Origin: DATMXT01 sp035560415
GTDB lineage: Bacteria; Bacillota; Clostridia; Oscillospirales; Feifaniaceae
Direction: 5' to 3'
Length of the DNA: 16,860 nucleotides
NCBI GenBank assembly: GCA_035560415.1
Contig: DATMZG010000118.1
Span: 1-16,860 of the forward strand
Part shown: positions 6,873 to 13,691 of the stretch, piece after piece
Layout: each line of letters begins with the position of its first letter
How positions within the stretch are numbered: position 1 is the first letter of the stretch
The notes under the pieces: generated by a model
Told to the model about the DNA's origin: nothing
The model's input: only the letters and a program-made list of their open reading frames with translations
Database searches by the model: none
Translations under genes and position numbers: made by a program

Positions 6873-7601
6873 ATGGTCGGAAGTGAGATACAATATTGTG
6901 ATATGGATGAGGTCGATTCGACGAACACCCGCCTGCTTGAAATGGCGGCACAGGGCTGCAAGGCCCCTTTTGTGCTGTCGGCAAGGCGGCAGACGGCCGG
7001 CCGCGGCCGGCAGGGCCGCGCCTTTTTCTCGCAGCCGGGCGGCCTTTACATGAGCCTGCTGCTGCGCCCCGCCTGCCCCTCCGAACAGTTTCGCACCCTG
7101 ACGCCGGCCGCAGCCGTCGCGGCGGCGCAGGCCGTCGAGGAGCTGACCGGCATCCGGGTCGGCATCAAGTGGGTCAACGACCTATATTATTCTGGGAGGA
7201 AAGTTTGCGGAATACTCGCCGAGGCAAAAGTCGGCGCCGTCGCGGTCGGAATCGGAATCAACCTCTGGCCCCCCGAGGGCGGCTGGCCGCCGGAACTTGC
7301 CGACAAGGCGGGCGCCCTGCTCGCGGCCCCCGACGAGGCCTTGCGCCTTGCCCTCATTCCCCGCATCTCCGAGGGGATTTTGTCCCTCTGGCGTGACGGC
7401 GCCCCCGCCCCTGACCTTCTCGCCCGCTACCGCGCCCGCTCCATTCTGGACGGCTGTGCGGTGTCATATTCGCAGGACGGGCAGGCGCACCGCGGGCGGG
7501 TGGCCGGCATCTCGGAGGACTTCGGGCTCACGGTCGACGAGGACGGCGGACGTCGTGTGCTGACCAGCGGCGAAGTGCACATCATAGGCTTCCACAAATA
7601 A
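6873..7601 (+). CDS. birA: Biotin--protein ligase (monofunctional, no DNA-binding domain)
   Basis: This 242-residue enzyme activates biotin with ATP and transfers it to the lysine of biotin-dependent carboxylases. Visible motifs are DSTNTRL (15-21), the biotinyl-AMP loop GRGRQGR (43-49), KWVND (99-103) and SGRKVCGILAE (107-117) with the catalytic-type Lys110. A small C-terminal domain follows from about 190. The protein begins directly with the catalytic domain, so it lacks the winged-helix operator-binding domain of E. coli BirA and is unlikely to be a repressor. The ATG at 6873 is chosen because GGAGG lies at 6861-6865; an ATG at 6869 is out of frame, and the earlier in-frame start at 6828 lacks a ribosome site. 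Its neighbour, pyruvate carboxylase, is the obvious substrate. Confidence 0.95.
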   Translation: MVGSEIQYCDMDEVDSTNTRLLEMAAQGCKAPFVLSARRQTAGRGRQGRAFFSQPGGLYMSLLLRPACPSEQFRTLTPAAAVAAAQAVEELTGIRVGIKWVNDLYYSGRKVCGILAEAKVGAVAVGIGINLWPPEGGWPPELADKAGALLAAPDEALRLALIPRISEGILSLWRDGAPAPDLLARYRARSILDGCAVSYSQDGQAHRGRVAGISEDFGLTVDEDGGRRVLTSGEVHIIGFHK

Positions 7602-7616
7602 GTTTACGCAAAAAGG

Positions 7617-7658
7617 GGCCCCGCGGATTATGCATAATGATGCATAATCCGCGGGGCC
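7617..7658 (-). terminator. Long-stem terminator between convergent genes
   Basis: A perfect 19-bp stem (7617-7635 with 7640-7658) closes a four-base loop AATG. On the minus strand the right side is followed by GGCCCC-type pairing into TTTTT (complement of 7610-7614 region), so it best serves the substrate-binding protein gene. On the plus strand the T-run is weak (TTTCCTT), but the stem may still stop biotin ligase transcription. Confidence 0.85.
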
Positions 7659-7678
7659 TTTCCTTAGAGGCGTGTCGG

Positions 7679-8527
7679 TCAGTCTATTCCGAGCTCGGCG
7701 GCGAGCTCTTTGGCCTCTTCGACCCATTTGGCGTAGAGCCCGGAGCTGTCGGCCTCCTCGACGATGGGTTGCAGGGCCTCGGCCAGAGCGGCAAATTCCT
7801 TTGCCACCAGCACATAGGTGCCCTCCATCGTGAAGTACTGCACTTCGCTCATGGCCAGCGTGTCGTACTGCTTGGTGTACTCCTCGCCCACGGTCGACAG
7901 GATGCAGAGCGCGTCGACCTTGCCGGTCTGCACCATCATGACGCCGTCCTGAATGGTCGTGACCGTCACGACCTCGGCCCCCGGCGTCTGCTGCACGACG
8001 AGGTCGTACTGCAAGGTCGCCACCTGGGCCGCGATTTTCTTGCCCGCAAAGTCGTCGACCGTCTTGTACTCGTCCGCCTTGTCGGCCGGGATCAAGAGCC
8101 CCTGATAGCCGTTGCCCACGTTGTAGGGGCCGACCAGCAGCATGGACTCGGCCCGGTCCTCCTTGTAGGCAAAGCCGGCGATGCCCATGTCGACGGTGCC
8201 CTGCTTGACCGCCTCAAGGCAGGTGTTGAAGTCCATGGCCTTGACCTCGAGTGTGACGCCGAGCTTTTCGGCGATGTACTTGCCGAGCTCAATGTCGGCG
8301 CCGACGTATTTGTCCTGGCCCTCTTTGGAGAGGTCCTCAAACTCATAGGGCGCGTAGTCGGGGCTGGTGCACATCGTGATGACGCCGGCCTCCTTGATTT
8401 CGTCGAGCTTGGAAGCGGGCTCTTCCACAGGCTCCGGCTCCCCGGCCGGCGGCGTGTCGGTCTTCTGCGCGCAGCCGGCCAGTGTCAGCATCAGCAGCGC
8501 CATCATGAGTGCAAAATATTTTTTCAC
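7679..8527 (-). CDS. Amino-acid-type ABC transporter substrate-binding lipoprotein
   Basis: This 282-residue protein is a family 3 (polar amino acid) solute-binding protein. Residues 1-19 form a lipoprotein signal peptide ending in the lipobox LAGC (Cys19), followed by a Pro/Glu-rich linker, so it is tethered outside the membrane. The core shows the expected order: MCTSPDYAPYEF (51-62), VGADIELGKYIAEKLGV, DFNTCLEAVKQGTVDMGIAG and KEDRAESMLL, then a second lobe beginning near GKKIAAQVATLQYDLV. The start codon is GTG at 8527, supported by GAGGGGGAT about eight bases upstream. No permease or ATPase gene adjoins it, so it must work with a transporter encoded elsewhere. The exact ligand cannot be read from sequence. 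It has its own promoter and terminator, so it is a single-gene unit. Confidence 0.93.
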   Translation of the reverse strand: MKKYFALMMALLMLTLAGCAQKTDTPPAGEPEPVEEPASKLDEIKEAGVITMCTSPDYAPYEFEDLSKEGQDKYVGADIELGKYIAEKLGVTLEVKAMDFNTCLEAVKQGTVDMGIAGFAYKEDRAESMLLVGPYNVGNGYQGLLIPADKADEYKTVDDFAGKKIAAQVATLQYDLVVQQTPGAEVVTVTTIQDGVMMVQTGKVDALCILSTVGEEYTKQYDTLAMSEVQYFTMEGTYVLVAKEFAALAEALQPIVEEADSSGLYAKWVEEAKELAAELGID

Positions 8528-8560
8528 AGGTAATCCCCCTCATTAAGTTGAATGTTTATT

Positions 8561-8589
8561 ATTATAAAAGCATAAATATTGATTTTCAA
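8561..8589 (-). promoter_or_regulatory. Promoter of the substrate-binding protein gene
   Basis: On the minus strand TTGAAA (8589-8584) and a perfect TATAAT (8566-8561) are spaced by 17 bases. The predicted start is near 8554, giving a short leader of about 25 bases to the GTG codon. Confidence 0.85.
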
Positions 8590-8726
8590 TGCACTGTTTT
8601 GCCAGACTTTTGTCAAACCGGACAGGCTTCTTTGTGCGCTTTGTCCTAAAAAGCCCGCGCAGCTTTGTCAGTTCTTCCGAAGACGCCGGATTTTGGTGGG
8701 CGCCGCCGCTTTCGCCTCTTTCGGTC

Positions 8727-8756
8727 TTGTCCGCGGGCCCCGCCGTGTGGTATGAT
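8727..8756 (+). promoter_or_regulatory. Probable promoter of the dnaD-dnaC-like pair
   Basis: An extended -10 (TGG then TATGAT, 8748-8756) follows TTGTCC (8727-8732) with an 18-base spacer. The spacer contains the short palindrome GCGGGCCCCGC (8733-8743), which could be an operator but may be chance in GC-rich DNA. The rest of the gap 8590-8726 shows no gene I can support. Confidence 0.5.
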
Positions 8757-8793
8757 GATGTATCGGAAATTTCACTATTGCACAGGAGGCAAC

Positions 8794-9774
8794 ATGTCCC
8801 TCAACTTTGACCTCACGCTGCCGTCGGCATGGTTTTTAGTGCCGACGTCAGTTGCCGTTAAGCACCTCTCCTCCGCCACCGAGACGGAGCTGAAGGTGCT
8901 GCTTTGGCTGCTTGCGGCAGGCCCCAAAGCGACTGAGGAGGCGGCCTGCGAGGCGATGGGGCTGACGGCCTCCACCGTCGGCGAGGCCGTGGCGGCGTGG
9001 GTCGACCGCGGGGTTTTCATGCTGTCGGACAAGCAGGTCGTCCTGGCGCCGCCCACGCCCTGCATGGGGCCTGCCGCCGGGCGCAGGACTGAGACCCGCC
9101 GCCCCTCCTACCGCTTTGCCGAAGTCGAGGCGGCCCTGGCCCAAAACCCCAATCTGCGCGGGGCGCTGCTGACGGGGCAGAGCATGCTGGGGCGCACGTT
9201 CAGCTCCACCGAATACGAGATTCTCTACGCCTTAGGGGACTATTACGGGCTGCCGCCCGAGACCATTTTGCTGCTCTTTTCCCTTTGCCGGTCAGAGGGC
9301 AAGACCTCGGCCAAAGCCATTGAGGAGCGGGCGGCCGAGTGGATGCGTCTTGGCATCTCGGAGCCTGCCGACGCCGAGCGGTACATCGCCCGCCGCAGGT
9401 CGGCAAAGAGTGCCGAGAGCACCGTGCGGGCCATTTTCGGCGTCGGCGAGCGGCGGCTCTCCAAAAAAGAGCGGGACTTCATCGCCCGCTGGACCGAGGA
9501 CTTCCGGTATGGGCGCGACATGATTGAGCCGGCCTACGAGAAGTGCGTCGACGCGACCGGCAAGCTCTCGTTCGCCTACATAGACCGCATTTTGTCAAGC
9601 TGGAACGCCAAGGGCATCGCAACCCCGGAGGCGGCCGCCGCCGAGGCGCCCCCGCCCGCAAAGACGCCCGGCCGCAAAAAGCAGGACACGGGGGGGGCGC
9701 CCTCCTACGACATCGACAAATTCATGGAGTGGAACTTCAACGAACTCTACGGCAAGGGGGATAACGGCAAATGA
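8794..9774 (+). CDS. DnaD/DnaB-domain replication-initiation protein
   Basis: This 326-residue protein belongs to the Firmicutes DnaD family, which helps load the replicative helicase. A winged-helix-like N-terminal region spans about 27-85 (TETELKVLLWLLAAG, then EEAACEAMGLTASTV). The first DnaD-type domain lies around 105-200 and the second around 215-275. The latter ends in the diagnostic FAYIDRILSSWNAKGI (260-275), matching the YxxxIL-x-W signature. An Ala/Pro-rich linker (278-300) leads to a short conserved tail SYDIDKFMEW (304-313). The ATG at 8794 is chosen because of the perfect AGGAGG at 8784-8789. It overlaps the loader gene downstream by four bases, and such pairs usually act together. 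Whether it serves chromosomal initiation or restart is not evident; nothing around it suggests a phage. Confidence 0.88.
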   Translation: MSLNFDLTLPSAWFLVPTSVAVKHLSSATETELKVLLWLLAAGPKATEEAACEAMGLTASTVGEAVAAWVDRGVFMLSDKQVVLAPPTPCMGPAAGRRTETRRPSYRFAEVEAALAQNPNLRGALLTGQSMLGRTFSSTEYEILYALGDYYGLPPETILLLFSLCRSEGKTSAKAIEERAAEWMRLGISEPADAERYIARRRSAKSAESTVRAIFGVGERRLSKKERDFIARWTEDFRYGRDMIEPAYEKCVDATGKLSFAYIDRILSSWNAKGIATPEAAAAEAPPPAKTPGRKKQDTGGAPSYDIDKFMEWNFNELYGKGDNGK

Positions 9775-10751
9775 AGTACGGCACGGACATTGTGCGGGCT
9801 GCCGACGAGGCGCTGGCCGCCCGCAGGCAGGCGGCCCAGTCGGCCTGCGAGGCCCGCAAGGAGAAGGCGAGAGCCGCAAACCCCCGGTTTGCCGAAATTG
9901 AGGCCGAAATGGCAAAGGCCGCTGCGGGCATGACCCACGGGGTGCTGCGCCGCGAGGGGGCCCCCGCCGTGTGGCGGGCAAAGGAGGTCATCACGGCGCT
10001 GCAGGCTGAGCGGGCCGAGCTGCTCACGGCCTGCCGGCTGCCCCGCAATACATACGCTGTCGAGTACACATGCAGGCGGTGCAACGACACCGGCGTCAGC
10101 CCAAAGGGCGGCCCCTGCGAGTGCTACGAGACCGAACTGCGCCGGCAGGCCTACAAGTCGTCGGTGCTGGCTACCGCCCTTGCCGGTCAGACTTTCAACA
10201 CCTTCGACCTCGCCCACTACTCCGACAAGCCCGACGCCGCCGGCACCTCCCCCAGGTATCGCATGGAGAAAAACCTCGCCGTCTGCCGGGCGTTTGTCAA
10301 AGACTTCGAGACCCCCGGCCGCGGGCTGCTCATGACGGGGCCGACCGGGCTTGGCAAAACCCACCTCTCCTCGGCCATTGCCGGCGAGCTTGCGGCGCAG
10401 GGCTACGGCGTGCAGTACGACATGGCCGCCAACATCCTGCGGCGGCTCGAAGACCGGCGCTTTGGCCGCGCGGCCGACCCGGACCCCGAAATTTACCTGA
10501 CCTGCGACCTGCTGGTCATGGACGACCTCGGCTCGGAATACGCCACCTCGGTCACCCTGTCGGAGCTCTTCACCCTCGTCAACACCCGGCTCATCACCGG
10601 CCGCAAGACCATTGTCAGCACCAATTACACAGTGCCGGAGCTGGCCCAAAATTACACCCAGAAACTGACCTCCCGGTTTTTGGACAGCTATACCATTTTG
10701 CAATTCGCGGGGGAGGACCTGCGCATGAAGCGCAGACAGACAAAAGCATAA
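9771..10751 (+). CDS. DnaC/DnaI-like AAA+ helicase loader with zinc-binding site
   Basis: This 326-residue protein is a DnaC/DnaI-type AAA+ ATPase that would deliver the replicative helicase to DNA. Helix-rich residues 1-95 form an N-terminal region. Cys101, Cys104, Cys116 and Cys118 (YTCRRCNDTG, CECY) form a zinc site as in DnaI-like loaders. The ATPase core shows Walker A GPTGLGKTHLS (190-200), Walker B LLVMDDLGSE (247-256), the sensor STNY (283-286) and an arginine-finger region TSRFLDSY (300-307). Its start overlaps the DnaD gene by ATGA, so the two are coupled and their products probably interact. The gene ends ahead of a strong terminator. An IstB-type transposition helper is a remote alternative, but no transposase is nearby and the zinc site favours the loader. 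Confidence 0.9.
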   Translation: MKYGTDIVRAADEALAARRQAAQSACEARKEKARAANPRFAEIEAEMAKAAAGMTHGVLRREGAPAVWRAKEVITALQAERAELLTACRLPRNTYAVEYTCRRCNDTGVSPKGGPCECYETELRRQAYKSSVLATALAGQTFNTFDLAHYSDKPDAAGTSPRYRMEKNLAVCRAFVKDFETPGRGLLMTGPTGLGKTHLSSAIAGELAAQGYGVQYDMAANILRRLEDRRFGRAADPDPEIYLTCDLLVMDDLGSEYATSVTLSELFTLVNTRLITGRKTIVSTNYTVPELAQNYTQKLTSRFLDSYTILQFAGEDLRMKRRQTKA

Positions 10752-10752
10752 T

Positions 10753-10792
10753 AAAAAACGCGGCGAAGGTTGCAACCTTCGCCGCGTTTTTT
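10753..10792. terminator. Bidirectional terminator, perfect 40-base palindrome
   Basis: CGCGGCGAAGGT (10759-10770) pairs with 10775-10786 around the loop TGCA, flanked by six A on the left and six T on the right. It serves the DnaC-like gene on the plus strand and the converging TolC-like gene on the minus strand. Confidence 0.96.
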
Positions 10793-10838
10793 ATATCGTA
10801 TAAAGGTGTATGCCCTGTCCCGGGAGGGCCGGCCCCGC

Positions 10839-11978
10839 TTATGCCTCGGGCATCAGGCCTTTGACGGCCCACTTGTAGGTCTCAATCATCCAGAAGAGCT
10901 CGATTTTGGCGCTTTGGGCAGCGTCTTCGGCCGTGTTTGCCGCTTCGGCCGCCGCGTCGGCCTCAAGCCGTGACAGCCTTCCGACCGCGTACTTGGCCGC
11001 GGCCTGCCGGCCCTGCTCGGCCGCGAGCTGCGACGAGAGGTCGAGCGCCGTCAGATTTTCGCGGGCAGCCGCAACGTCGAGGGTCAGCTGCGTCATGCGC
11101 ATGGAAAGGCGCTGCTCGGTCTCCTCAATTTCAAGGCGCTTAGCCTGCCGCTGCTTGACTGCCGAGGGAATTTCATCCCCCTCGGCATTTTTGGTCTTGA
11201 TGGCCGAATACTCTTTGCGCAGGATGGCGATGTCAAAGCAGGCCGCCTTGGCCTTTTCAATGTCGGCCGCAAGGTCGACGGCGTCCACGTAGGCGGTGTC
11301 GGGCTCCGGCAGCGGCGCAAGCGTAAGTTCTTCGTCGTAGCTGCGCCCCAAAAGGGAATTCAGCTGCATGACAAGCGCCTGCCGATTTGCGGCAAGCCGG
11401 GCCTTGGTCGTCTTTAAAGTCGCGGCGTCGAGCTTTGCCGCAAGCAGGTCGGGGACGCTCGCAAGCCCGCGGGAGACGGCCACCTCTTTGGCCGCCAAGG
11501 CGTCCGCCAGCATGGGCTCGGCCCGGTCGGCCGCGGCGGCGGTGAGCTCAAGGCGCGCCAGCATCGGCAAAAGGCTTTGGGCCGCGTTGTGTATTTTCTG
11601 GTCGGCCTGCGCAAATCGGAGTTTATAGATTTCAATATCGCTCTGGGCAACGTCGATGGCCTTGGCCTGGGCCGCTATGTACTGCGCCGTCAGCGATAGG
11701 CCATTGCCGGCCGCGACGCCGATGGCGTCCCCCGACTCGAGCAGATTCGCGGCCAGAGAGGACAGGCCCCCCGACAGCTGGTAAATGCTGTTCTGGGCGT
11801 CGGCCACCGTGCCGTTCGATTGCAGCACGGCAAGGGTTAAGGCGTTCATCGCAATCTGGCGGTTTCCCGCAGCGACGATGTCCGGCACCTGTGAAAACTC
11901 AAGGGGGGTCGCCGCAGCCGCCGCCGGCAGCATGAGCGCCGCGCCCAAAAGCAGGCATATCAATCGTTTTTTGATCAT
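10839..11978 (-). CDS. Secreted helix-rich TolC-like protein, function unknown
   Basis: This 379-residue protein has a signal peptide (MIKKRLICLLLGAALMLPAA, cleavage likely after the Ala run at 19-23) and no lipobox. The rest is almost entirely Ala/Leu/Glu-rich helix with long coiled-coil-like stretches. Two parts resemble the repeated helical hairpins of TolC/outer-membrane efflux proteins: AVSRGLASVPDLLAAKLDA followed by RQALVMQLNSLLG, and the C-terminal region with KYAVGRLSRLEADAAAEA. I see no clear beta-barrel segments. The start at 11978 is favoured by GAGGTG nine bases upstream; longer in-frame starts lack a ribosome site and would precede the signal peptide. No efflux pump or membrane-fusion gene adjoins it. 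In a monoderm cell it cannot be a classical outer-membrane channel; a cell-wall-spanning or envelope role is a guess. Confidence 0.7.
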   Translation of the reverse strand: MIKKRLICLLLGAALMLPAAAAATPLEFSQVPDIVAAGNRQIAMNALTLAVLQSNGTVADAQNSIYQLSGGLSSLAANLLESGDAIGVAAGNGLSLTAQYIAAQAKAIDVAQSDIEIYKLRFAQADQKIHNAAQSLLPMLARLELTAAAADRAEPMLADALAAKEVAVSRGLASVPDLLAAKLDAATLKTTKARLAANRQALVMQLNSLLGRSYDEELTLAPLPEPDTAYVDAVDLAADIEKAKAACFDIAILRKEYSAIKTKNAEGDEIPSAVKQRQAKRLEIEETEQRLSMRMTQLTLDVAAARENLTALDLSSQLAAEQGRQAAAKYAVGRLSRLEADAAAEAANTAEDAAQSAKIELFWMIETYKWAVKGLMPEA

Positions 11979-12000
11979 GATTTTCACCTCGCTTATGAAA

Positions 12001-12029
12001 ATTATAGGGTCTTTCCCTAATAATGTAAA
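12001..12029 (-). promoter_or_regulatory. Promoter of the TolC-like gene
   Basis: On the minus strand TTTACA (12029-12024) and a perfect TATAAT (12006-12001) are spaced by 17 bases, with transcription starting just upstream of the GAGGTG ribosome site. Confidence 0.8.
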
Positions 12030-12063
12030 GCCCAAATTTATGGTTTCCTGTGCACTCTTACCA

Positions 12064-12091
12064 TTGCAAAATCCGAAAGTTGTGCTATAAT
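12064..12091 (+). promoter_or_regulatory. Promoter of the zinc-ribbon membrane protein gene
   Basis: An extended -10 (TGC then TATAAT, 12083-12091) follows TTGCAA (12064-12069) with a 16-base spacer. It is divergent from the TolC-like gene promoter; the two -35 boxes are 34 bases apart. Confidence 0.75.
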
Positions 12092-12152
12092 AACACCATG
12101 AATGTCTATGTCAAGAAAACAAAAGTATTTTCCAGACATACGAGGAGCATCA

Positions 12153-12602
12153 ATGAAACAAATGACAGAGAAGAAGAGGGCCGTCGGGGCCGACTTTGTG
12201 AGCGCAGTGGCGCTGATGGCAATAGGCGTTGCCACGCAGGCGGCGCCGCTTATTATTCTGGGGATGCTGCTGCTCGGCAAGGCGGCCGCAGCGAAAAAAA
12301 AGCGGGACGCCGTCGACGGGGGCGCTGCGCCGCTCAAGGGCTTTGCGCCAGCGGCAACGGGTAACTCCCCTGAAATGAAGAACATCAGGAAAAGCCCATT
12401 AAAAAAGGTAAAAGACGGCGTTGAGAGCGCGCCGCACACGCATATGACAAACCCCAGCGGCCGGTTTGACCCCGTCACCGGCTATTACGCGCTGCCCGCA
12501 GTGACCCGCTGCGTCTGCCCCAACTGCGGCACCGTGACCGACACCTCCCGCCGGTTTTGCTATAAGTGCGACACCGACTTAAAGAAGGCCCACGGCGGCT
12601 GA
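12153..12602 (+). CDS. Small membrane protein with C-terminal zinc ribbon, function unknown
   Basis: I do not recognise this 149-residue protein. A Lys-rich N-terminus is followed by a hydrophobic stretch at about 14-43 (FVSAVALMAIGVATQAAPLI), long enough for one long or two very short membrane segments. A basic, low-complexity linker (44-95) comes next. The C-terminus has a zinc-ribbon pattern, CPNCG (Cys122, Cys125) and CYKCD (Cys136, Cys139), plus an extra Cys120. Membrane-anchored zinc-ribbon proteins are common in Firmicutes and mostly uncharacterised. The start at 12153 is preferred because AGGAG lies at 12143-12147; an in-frame ATG at 12102 lies almost on the promoter and lacks a ribosome site. 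After the stop, a GC palindrome (12612-12623) has no proper T-run, so the downstream hydrolase gene may be cotranscribed. Confidence 0.75.
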   Translation: MKQMTEKKRAVGADFVSAVALMAIGVATQAAPLIILGMLLLGKAAAAKKKRDAVDGGAAPLKGFAPAATGNSPEMKNIRKSPLKKVKDGVESAPHTHMTNPSGRFDPVTGYYALPAVTRCVCPNCGTVTDTSRRFCYKCDTDLKKAHGG

Positions 12603-12671
12603 CGCTCTTTTTCCCGCCGGCGGGTGGATTTGCAAAAAAAAATAATTCATACATGGCAAAGGAGATTCCCC

Positions 12672-13517
12672 ATGCTCGACATAAAAAACATGTTTTGCGA
12701 CCCGGCCGACGGCGTAGCGGCGCCCGGGAAACTTGAACTGCTGCTCCCCTCCGACGGATACGGCCTGAACGCCATGGTCTTAAACGCCGTGGGCGAAGGC
12801 CCGCGCCCCCTCGTCATCATGCTGCACGGCTTCCCCGGAAACGAGCGCAACCTCGACCTCGCCGAGTCGCTGCGGGCGGCCGGCTGTCACGTGCTCTTTT
12901 TCCACTACAAGGGCGCCTGGGGCAGCCCCGGCTTTTTCACGTTTGAGGACGTGCTGCGGGACGCGGACAACGCCGTCGACTTTTTCAGACAGCCCGAAAT
13001 CGCGGCGCAGTACGGCGTCGACCCCGACCTCATCTTCCTTGTCGGCCACTCGATGGGCGGCTTTGCCGCCATTGCGACGCTGGCGAAAAGAGACGACCTG
13101 CGGGGGGCCGTCGCCATGGCCCCCTACGACTTTGCGGCTTCCCGCGCCGCGGCTGAGTTCTCCCCCGAATATGCCGCAAACTACGAGGCGGTCGTGCGGT
13201 GTCCGCTGCCGCCGCTGCGCCTCCAATGCGAGGACGTGCTGCACGACGAGCTGACCTGCCACATGCAAGATTGGCTGCTGCCGGACAAAGCCCCGGAGCT
13301 TGCCGGAAAACAGCTTTGCATATTCGCCTTTGACCGGGACGTCGTGTCGCCGGCCCCGTTGCACCTCGCCCCGCTGGTGGAGGCCTTCGCCCCCGCCATG
13401 GGAGACGGGCTGACCGTTTCGCACTTTGACACCGACCACGGCTACAACTCCCGCCGGTACGCGGTGGCCAAGGCCGCCGCCGAGTGGATTGAATCCCGGT
13501 GCGGCGTGCGGGTGTGA
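12672..13517 (+). CDS. Alpha/beta hydrolase, paralogue 1
   Basis: This 281-residue protein is a cytoplasmic serine hydrolase of the alpha/beta fold, closest in look to prolyl-oligopeptidase/DLH-type esterases. The oxyanion-side motif HGFPGNERN lies at 52-60. The nucleophile elbow GHSMGG puts Ser127 in place. Asp223 in FDRD and His256 in TDHGYN complete a plausible triad. The start at 12672 is chosen for AAAGGAG at 12658-12664; an in-frame start at 12624 has no such site. It is strongly similar to the gene downstream (shared GAWGSPG, DDLRGAVA, APYDFAA), so the two arose by duplication. There is no signal peptide and the substrate is unknown. No clear promoter of its own was found, suggesting expression from the promoter at 12064-12091. 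Confidence 0.85.
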   Translation: MLDIKNMFCDPADGVAAPGKLELLLPSDGYGLNAMVLNAVGEGPRPLVIMLHGFPGNERNLDLAESLRAAGCHVLFFHYKGAWGSPGFFTFEDVLRDADNAVDFFRQPEIAAQYGVDPDLIFLVGHSMGGFAAIATLAKRDDLRGAVAMAPYDFAASRAAAEFSPEYAANYEAVVRCPLPPLRLQCEDVLHDELTCHMQDWLLPDKAPELAGKQLCIFAFDRDVVSPAPLHLAPLVEAFAPAMGDGLTVSHFDTDHGYNSRRYAVAKAAAEWIESRCGVRV

Positions 13518-13536
13518 TGAATTTCCCGTAAATGTG

Positions 13537-13561
13537 TGTTATAATAGCCGCAGCGCGGCTA
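13537..13561 (+). promoter_or_regulatory. Possible extended -10 promoter overlapping a small hairpin
   Basis: TGT precedes a perfect TATAAT (13540-13545) but no good -35 box is seen. The TAT element runs into a perfect hairpin, TAGCCGC (13545-13551) and GCGGCTA (13555-13561) with loop AGC. A transcript from here would begin within the hairpin. The hairpin lacks a T-run, so it is not a convincing terminator for the upstream hydrolase. Confidence 0.4.
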
Positions 13562-13577
13562 CTATACCTGATTTAAT

Positions 13578-13615
13578 CCCGCATGCGATTTTCGCCTTGC
13601 GGGCGAACGCATATG
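13578..13615. repeat. Hairpin element, copy A of a candidate dispersed repeat
   Basis: CCCGCA (13578-13583) pairs with TGCGGG (13598-13603), and inside it GCGA (13585-13588) pairs with TCGC (13592-13595) around loop TTT. It is followed by GCATATG at 13609-13615. An element of similar design lies at 16803-16840, with the last base pair of the outer stem changed from A-T to G-C. Confidence 0.5.
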
Positions 13616-13646
13616 CGACCACTATGCCACTGTGCGCTTGCGCTTG

Positions 13647-13655
13647 TGGTATACT
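13647..13655 (+). promoter_or_regulatory. Possible promoter of the second hydrolase gene (extended -10)
   Basis: TGG followed by TATACT (13650-13655) forms an extended -10 box about 37 bases before the start codon. The -35 region at 13627-13632 (CCACTG) is poor, so the call rests on the extended -10 alone. Confidence 0.45.
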
Positions 13656-13691
13656 ATCAGACGCACACAATAACAAGGAGGCCGTTTCACA

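Noticed and set aside
12612..12623. Palindrome CCCGCCGGCGGG after the zinc-ribbon gene as a terminator
   Set aside because: The loop would be too small and no T-run follows; on the plus strand the downstream sequence is A-rich. A terminator call is not supported.
13578..13655. Hairpin-rich gap as a CRISPR array or attachment site
   Set aside because: The repeats are not direct, not regularly spaced and too few; no cas or integrase gene is nearby.
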